NCBI GenBank assembly: GCA_015222795.1
Contig: JADFVY010000397.1
Span: 1-10,486, forward strand
From: Pseudomonadota bacterium
GTDB lineage: Bacteria > Pseudomonadota > Alphaproteobacteria > UBA8366 > JADFVY01
Reading direction: 5' to 3'
DNA: 10,486 nt
Translations under genes and position numbers: made by a program
Part shown: in pieces, positions 7,082 to 10,486 of the stretch
Layout of the letters: each line of letters starts with the position of its first letter
How positions within the stretch are numbered: the stretch's first letter is position 1
Notes under the pieces: generated by a model
Told to the model about the DNA's origin: nothing
The model's input: only the letters and a program-made list of their open reading frames with translations
Database searches by the model: none

Positions 7082-7779
7082 GCGCCGCCCTCCAGCCGCC
7101 GCGCCATGCGCCGCGCAATCCATTCCGAGGCCACGATCGCCGCCAGGGCCAGCACCACCGATATTACCGCCAGTCGCGCGGCGGCCGCTTCGCCGTCCGG
7201 TGTTTGCGTTAATGTGTAGAGCGCGATCGGCAAAGTGCGGGTCTCACCGGGTATGTTGGAGACGAAGGTGATCGTCGCCCCGAACTCACCCAGCGCGCGG
7301 GCAAAGGCCAGGACGGTTCCGGCCAGCACGCCCGGCGCCATCAGCGGCAGGGTGATGGTCAGGAAAACCCTCGCGCGCCCCGCACCCAGCGTGCGCGCCG
7401 CGGCCTCCAGCCGCTTGTCCACCGCTTCGAGCGACAGGCGCATGGCGCGCACCATCAGCGGGAAGGCCATGACGGCGGCGGCGACCGCCGCGCCCTTCCA
7501 GGTGAAGGCGATGGAGATCCCGAAGCTGTCGTACAGCCAGCCGCCCACCGGCCCGCGCCGCCCCAGCGCCACCAGCAGCAGGTAACCAACCACCACCGGC
7601 GGCACCACCAGCGGCAAATGGATGATCCCGTCGACCAGCGATTTGCCGGGGAAGCTGCGCCGCGCCAGCAGCCAGGCCGCCGCCAACCCGAAGGGCAGCG
7701 AACAGACAACGCTGGCAAGCGCGACCCGCAGGCTCAGGCCCAACGCTTCGAGTTCCAGGGGGGTAATACCAAGGTTCAT
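7078..7779 (-). CDS. modB: Molybdate ABC transporter permease ModB
   Basis: Inner-membrane channel subunit of the molybdate importer. With the ATG at 7779 it is 233 residues, the usual ModB length, with several hydrophobic segments. It has the permease EAA loop, EAARTLGAGRARVFLTITLP (125-144), which contacts ModC, and the ModB-typical ARALGEFGATITFVSNIPGE (160-179). The start is odd: the ATG and the codons for MNLGI lie inside the terminal inverted repeat of the palindromic element at 7764-8029, with no Shine-Dalgarno sequence before them. The frame is open through most of the element, up to 7956, but that extension is arginine-rich filler unlike ModB. Another ATG at 8039, 4 nt after the modA stop, looks like the ancestral start. 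The protein family is certain; the exact start is not. Confidence 0.92.
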   Translation of the reverse strand: MNLGITPLELEALGLSLRVALASVVCSLPFGLAAAWLLARRSFPGKSLVDGIIHLPLVVPPVVVGYLLLVALGRRGPVGGWLYDSFGISIAFTWKGAAVAAAVMAFPLMVRAMRLSLEAVDKRLEAAARTLGAGRARVFLTITLPLMAPGVLAGTVLAFARALGEFGATITFVSNIPGETRTLPIALYTLTQTPDGEAAAARLAVISVVLALAAIVASEWIARRMARRLEGGA

Positions 7780-7791
7780 TGATAATGACCC
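7764..7791 (+). repeat. Left terminal inverted repeat of the element
   Basis: 28 bp, exactly complementary to 8002-8029; similarity continues a few bases inward with one mismatch (TTTGA at 7793-7797 against TCAAA at 7996-8000). Read outward on the minus strand it contains ATGAACCTTGGTATTA, whose ATG (7779-7777) is the likely modB start. Confidence 0.9.
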
Positions 7792-7797
7792 ATTTGA

Positions 7798-7893
7798 TTG
7801 CGCGCCGCGGCTTGCCGGGCAGGCGTGGTCCGCGGCGCGATGCCCCAGCATCGGGCAAGGGCCGCAACGCACCCGGCGAGCCGCGGCGCGCAA
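7798..7893. repeat. Internal inverted repeat A of the element
   Basis: Arms 7798-7819 and 7872-7893 are 22-nt inverted copies with one mismatch (TTGCGCGCCGCGGCT and AGCCGCGGCGCGCAA are the perfect outer parts). The enclosed loop carries a smaller perfect hairpin CGATGC-CCCA-GCATCG (7838-7853). In single-stranded DNA or RNA this gives one arm of a branched structure. Confidence 0.85.
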
Positions 7894-7900
7894 CCGAAGG

Positions 7901-7995
7901 CCGGGTTCCCTTGTCCGCTCGCCGCGTTGCGTTCCGCTTGTGGCGTGGGGCGCCACGGCGCGAACCGCGTCTTGCGAGCAGACAAGGGAACCCGG
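7901..7995. repeat. Internal inverted repeat B of the element
   Basis: Arms 7901-7922 and 7974-7995 are 22-nt inverted copies with one mismatch (CCGGGTTCCCTTGTC against GACAAGGGAACCCGG). The loop holds a hairpin GTGGCG-TGGGG-CGCCAC (7940-7956). With repeat A and the terminal stem it predicts a three-way junction: a base stem and two arms. Confidence 0.85.
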
Positions 7996-8001
7996 TCAAA
8001 C

Positions 8002-8029
8002 GGGTCATTATCAATGAACCTTGGTATTA
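8002..8029 (+). repeat. Right terminal inverted repeat of the element
   Basis: Exact reverse complement of 7764-7791. On the plus strand it also carries ATGAACCTTGGTATTA, pointing out of the element towards modA but antisense to it. It ends 15 bp from the modA stop codon. Confidence 0.9.
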
Positions 8030-8044
8030 GCCAATCCATGGGGG

Positions 8045-8797
8045 CTATTGTAACCGGAAACCGTGGCGGCGGAAGACTTGCGCCGCTTTCGCCGATTTCA
8101 GGAAATCGAGGAACCGGCGGCCGTGGTCCTGATACCCTTCGGCCATGATGGCGACGGGATAGACGATCGGCGCATGGCTATTGGACGGAAACGCATCGGC
8201 CTGGCGCACTCGCGGGTTGGCGACAAGGTCGCTGGCATAGACGATCCCGGCCGCGGCCTCGCCCCGTTCCACCAGCAACAGCGTCGCCCGCACGTTCGAC
8301 ATTCGGACCATGGTTGATTGTAGCCCGTCCCATAACCTCAGCGATTCCAGGGCCTGGCGCGCATAGATCCCGGCGGGCACATGGTCCGGGTCGGCCGTCG
8401 CCAGCTTCGCCCCGCCCAGCCGCTTGGCAAGCTCTTTGTCGAGCGTCAGTTTTTCCAATGCGTCCGCCGGCTGTATGAGGACCAGTTCATTGCCCAGCAG
8501 GGCCACGGGCTCGCCGGCGAGCCGGCCCCGCTCGGCCAGCCAGTCCATCCAGCGCAGATTGGCCGACAGGAACAAATCGGCCGGCGCGCCATTGTCGATT
8601 TGGCGGGCCAGCAACCCACTGCTGGCGAATACCAGGCGGACCCGGCCATTGCCCGCTTCCTCGTAGAGACGGGCGATTTCCTCCATGGCGGGGGTGGTGC
8701 TGGCGGCGGCGAATATGGTCACCGGCCGGTCGGCCCGTGCGGGCGTGGCCAGGGTGAGCAGGGCCAGGATACCGGCAAGAGCCCTAATCGCCACCAA
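8045..8797 (-). CDS. modA: Molybdate ABC transporter periplasmic binding protein ModA
   Basis: Periplasmic receptor that binds molybdate (and probably tungstate) and delivers it to ModBC. It has a Sec signal peptide of about 22 residues ending ARA before D23. Ligand-pocket regions of the family are visible: FAAASTT with S33, FASSGLLARQI with S59/S60, DHVPAGIYA (138-146) and GIVYASD with Y187. 250 residues is the normal precursor length. The start taken is TTG at 8797, 9 nt after a good GGAGG that lies over the end of hisI; the next codon, GTG at 8794, is an alternative. It begins 4 nt after the hisI stop, so it belongs to the metC-hisI transcript. Downstream, the palindromic element separates it from modB. 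Confidence 0.94.
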   Translation of the reverse strand: MVAIRALAGILALLTLATPARADRPVTIFAAASTTPAMEEIARLYEEAGNGRVRLVFASSGLLARQIDNGAPADLFLSANLRWMDWLAERGRLAGEPVALLGNELVLIQPADALEKLTLDKELAKRLGGAKLATADPDHVPAGIYARQALESLRLWDGLQSTMVRMSNVRATLLLVERGEAAAGIVYASDLVANPRVRQADAFPSNSHAPIVYPVAIMAEGYQDHGRRFLDFLKSAKAAQVFRRHGFRLQ

Positions 8798-8801
8798 ACG
8801 G

Positions 8802-9167
8802 CTATTCCTCCGGCTCGGCGATGGTCACCAGTTCGCCATCGCGTATCGCGCGGTAGAAGCAGTTGCGGCGGTTGGTGTGGCAGGCCGGGCCGGTCTGTTT
8901 CACCAGCAGTAACAGTGTGTCGCCGTCGCAATCGACACGCATTTCCACCAGATGCTGCTCATGGCCAGAGCTTTCGCCCTTGCGCCACAGGGCCTGACGC
9001 GAGCGCGACCAGTAACAGACGCGGCCGGTCGATAACGTTTCGGCGACCGACTCCGCGTTCATCCAGGCCATCATCAGGACCTCGCCCGAATCATGTTGCT
9101 GGGCGATTGCGGGGACCAGCCCGTCGGCGTTGAACTGAACCGCGTCGATGACTTCAGGTGCGGTCAT
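8802..9167 (-). CDS. hisI: Phosphoribosyl-AMP cyclohydrolase
   Basis: Third enzyme of histidine biosynthesis: hydrolytic opening of the adenine ring of phosphoribosyl-AMP in the cytoplasm. It is the monofunctional form of 121 residues, without the HisE pyrophosphohydrolase domain. Metal ligands are visible: DCDGD (79-83) with D79, D81, D83 for magnesium, and C80, C96 (TGPACHT) and C103 (RNCFYR) for zinc. The ATG at 9167 overlaps the metC stop as ATGA, indicating coupled translation, and the stop lies 4 nt before modA. Placement between metC and modA, away from other his genes, is unusual; no other his gene is in the window. Confidence 0.96.
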   Translation of the reverse strand: MTAPEVIDAVQFNADGLVPAIAQQHDSGEVLMMAWMNAESVAETLSTGRVCYWSRSRQALWRKGESSGHEQHLVEMRVDCDGDTLLLLVKQTGPACHTNRRNCFYRAIRDGELVTIAEPEE

Positions 9168-10327
9168 TTTCCGGCTGCCCCCAGCCGGTCCAGCCCGGCC
9201 TCAAGGTCGGCGATCAAGTCCTCCGGGTCTTCCAGCCCCACATGGATACGCATGCCCTGGCCCTCGATCTCCCAGCGCGTTGCGCTGCGGGAACTGTTGG
9301 GGTTGGTGGGGATCAGCAGGCTCTCATAACCGCCCCAGCTGGCGCCCATGCCGTGGAACTTCAGGCCGTCCATCATCGCCGCCAGGGCCGTCTGGTCGGT
9401 CTCGTGCAGCACGAAGCCGAACAGGCCGCTGGCGCCGGTGAAATCGCGCTTCCACAACTCATGGCCCGGATCATCCTCCAGGGCCGGATGCATTACATGG
9501 CTGACCTCCGGCCGGGCCTTCAGCCAGCGCGCGATCGCCAAGCCGCTCTCGAAATGGCGCGGCAGGCGGACGCCCATGGTGCGAAGGCCGCGCAAGGCCA
9601 GATACAGATCGTCGGGCCCGACACAGATTCCCATGCTCTGCACGTCATCGCGGATGCGGCCGAATTTCTCACTGTCTTTCCAGACGGCAACGCCCAGGTT
9701 GGCATCGGAATGGCCGACGATATATTTGGTGCCGGCCTGCACGGTGATATCCGCGCCCAGGGCCAGCGGTTTGTAATAATAGCCGGCGCCCCAGGTATTG
9801 TCGGCGATGACGATGGCGCCGGCCTTGTGGGCCGCCTCGGCGATGGCCGGCAGGTCCTGGACCTCGAAGGTCAGGGAACCCGGCGATTCGACGAATACGA
9901 CGCTGGTATTGGGGCGGATAAGCGACTCGATGCCGACGCCGATCGCCGAGTCGTAATATTCTGCCTCGACTCCGAATTTCTTCAAGACCGTCTGGCAGAA
10001 ATGCCGGGTCGGCTGATAGGCGCTGTCGGTGACCAGGATATGGTCACCCATCTTGACACAGGCAGTTACCACGGCGGTAATCGCCGACAGTCCCGACGGC
10101 GTGGAAACCGCGCCGCTGCCGCCTTCCAGCGCCGCGATCGCGTCCTCCAGCGCATGGCTGGTCGGCGTTCCGCGGCGGCCGTAGCGCACCTTGGCGGTCT
10201 TTGCATTACGATATGCCGCCAGTGTCGGGAACAGGATTGTGGAGGCGTGGTAGACGGGTGGATTGATGACGCCGTGATTTTCGAACGGGGCGTTGCCGGC
10301 ATGGGTAACCAAACTGTCGTCTTTCAT
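9164..10327 (-). CDS. metC: Cystathionine beta-lyase
   Basis: PLP enzyme of the Cys/Met-metabolism family that cleaves cystathionine to homocysteine, ammonia and pyruvate in methionine synthesis. At 387 residues it is full length. Visible motifs are VRYGRRGTPTSHALE (47-61; Y49 and R51 contact the phosphate of the neighbouring subunit), DSAYQPTRHFC (101-111, with conserved tyrosine Y104), VIADNTWGAG (173-182, D176 pairs with the pyridine nitrogen) and QAGTKYIVGHSD (197-208, Schiff-base lysine K201). DNTW, KYIVGHSD and WGGYESL (331-337) favour cystathionine beta-lyase over gamma-synthase or gamma-lyase. The ATG at 10327 has a weak ribosome site (GGAA 5 nt upstream). It is the first gene of the minus-strand string and overlaps hisI by 4 nt. 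Confidence 0.93.
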   Translation of the reverse strand: MKDDSLVTHAGNAPFENHGVINPPVYHASTILFPTLAAYRNAKTAKVRYGRRGTPTSHALEDAIAALEGGSGAVSTPSGLSAITAVVTACVKMGDHILVTDSAYQPTRHFCQTVLKKFGVEAEYYDSAIGVGIESLIRPNTSVVFVESPGSLTFEVQDLPAIAEAAHKAGAIVIADNTWGAGYYYKPLALGADITVQAGTKYIVGHSDANLGVAVWKDSEKFGRIRDDVQSMGICVGPDDLYLALRGLRTMGVRLPRHFESGLAIARWLKARPEVSHVMHPALEDDPGHELWKRDFTGASGLFGFVLHETDQTALAAMMDGLKFHGMGASWGGYESLLIPTNPNSSRSATRWEIEGQGMRIHVGLEDPEDLIADLEAGLDRLGAAGK

Positions 10328-10486
10328 TTCATTTCCGCTTATGTTTGCGCCAATTGTTTATGATTGGTGGAGTAAATCTAACGGATGGTACCCATGGGAT
10401 CGCGTTTCCCGTCTCCCCGGCAGGAGGGCGTGCGCGGGCGATGCTGGCGCATCGTCAAGCGCGCCCGACGCACCGGGGGGGCGGGA
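10328..10486. other. metC upstream region and possible edge of a divergent gene
   Basis: The first 55 bp or so are AT-richer and should hold the promoter of the metC string, but no convincing -35/-10 pair stands out. On the plus strand, ATGs at 10385 and 10394 share a frame that stays open to the window edge, with GGTGGAG about 14 nt before the first. The encoded residues (MVPMGSRFPSPRQ...) are arginine-rich and match no family I know. A hairpin CGATGC-TGGC-GCATCG lies at 10439-10454. I see no safe gene here. Confidence 0.3.

Larger units (their letters stand above)
7764..8029. mobile_element. MITE-like palindromic element between modA and modB
   Basis: A 266-bp element with perfect 28-bp terminal inverted repeats (7764-7791 and 8002-8029) starting TAATACC and ending GGTATTA, plus two further nested inverted repeats and small hairpins. 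It has no transposase; the reading frames inside are by-products of the palindrome. It fills almost the whole modA-modB gap. The TA at each outer edge would fit a TA target duplication (as for IS630/Tc1-mariner relatives), but because TA is its own complement this cannot be told from repeat sequence. No longer target duplication is visible. It could instead be a REP/BIME-type structured repeat. A full-length autonomous parent is not in the window. Confidence 0.75.

Noticed and set aside
5858..7219. 453-codon plus-strand reading frame opposite modC
   Set aside because: Antisense to a clear ModC with all ABC motifs; low-complexity composition typical of a GC-rich mirror frame.
7622..8039. Several ORFs on both strands across the palindromic element (131, 116, 83 and 87 codons)
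   Set aside because: They share mirrored peptides because the element is an inverted repeat; arginine-rich, without domains. No transposase.
9158..10363. 401-codon plus-strand reading frame opposite metC
   Set aside because: Antisense to a complete cystathionine beta-lyase; no recognisable motif of its own.
1..10486. CRISPR arrays, tRNA or rRNA genes, phage or transposase genes
   Set aside because: Looked for direct-repeat arrays, tRNA-like folds and recombinase motifs; none seen.

Overview
The window looks like chromosomal DNA from a GC-rich alphaproteobacterium. The evidence is strongly G/C-ending codons, gene families typical of that class, and an intergenic repeat type (core CCTCATCCTGAGGAGC / GTCTCGAAGGA) that I recognise from alphaproteobacterial genomes. 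A Rhodospirillales-like lineage is my guess, not something the sequence proves.

Layout. Positions 1-4063 (+) hold two glycine cleavage genes, gcvT (5' end cut by the window edge) and the fused, E. coli-type gcvP. They sit 32 bp apart with no gcvH between them. Positions 4064-4611 are a gene-free stretch. It carries an inverted pair of dispersed-repeat units and then a compact minus-strand arrangement: a perfect FNR/FixK-type palindrome, a well-placed -10 hexamer, a short pyrimidine-rich stretch and a strong Rho-independent terminator. I read this as a candidate oxygen-responsive small RNA of about 67 nt. Positions 4612-5691 (-) encode a polytopic PAP2-superfamily membrane protein of the Aur1/Ipt1-like type. 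About 300 bp of non-coding DNA follows.

Positions 5990-10327 (-) form a tightly packed gene string transcribed right to left: metC (cystathionine beta-lyase), hisI (phosphoribosyl-AMP cyclohydrolase), modA, modB, modC (molybdate ABC importer). metC/hisI and modB/modC overlap by 4 nt each, and hisI/modA are 4 nt apart. The only break is a 266-bp palindromic, MITE-like element between modA and modB. Its perfect 28-bp terminal inverted repeats each carry an outward-facing ATG, and one of them supplies the apparent modB start codon. The last 159 bp is the metC upstream region with, at most, the start of a divergent gene.

How the genes work together: GcvT and GcvP act in glycine decarboxylation (with GcvH and lipoamide dehydrogenase encoded elsewhere). 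ModA binds molybdate in the periplasm, ModB is the channel and ModC the ATPase. MetC and HisI serve methionine and histidine synthesis and share only transcription with the mod genes. The two observations most worth pursuing are the start-codon-donating palindromic element in the mod operon and the FNR-type promoter plus terminator unit downstream of the PAP2 gene.
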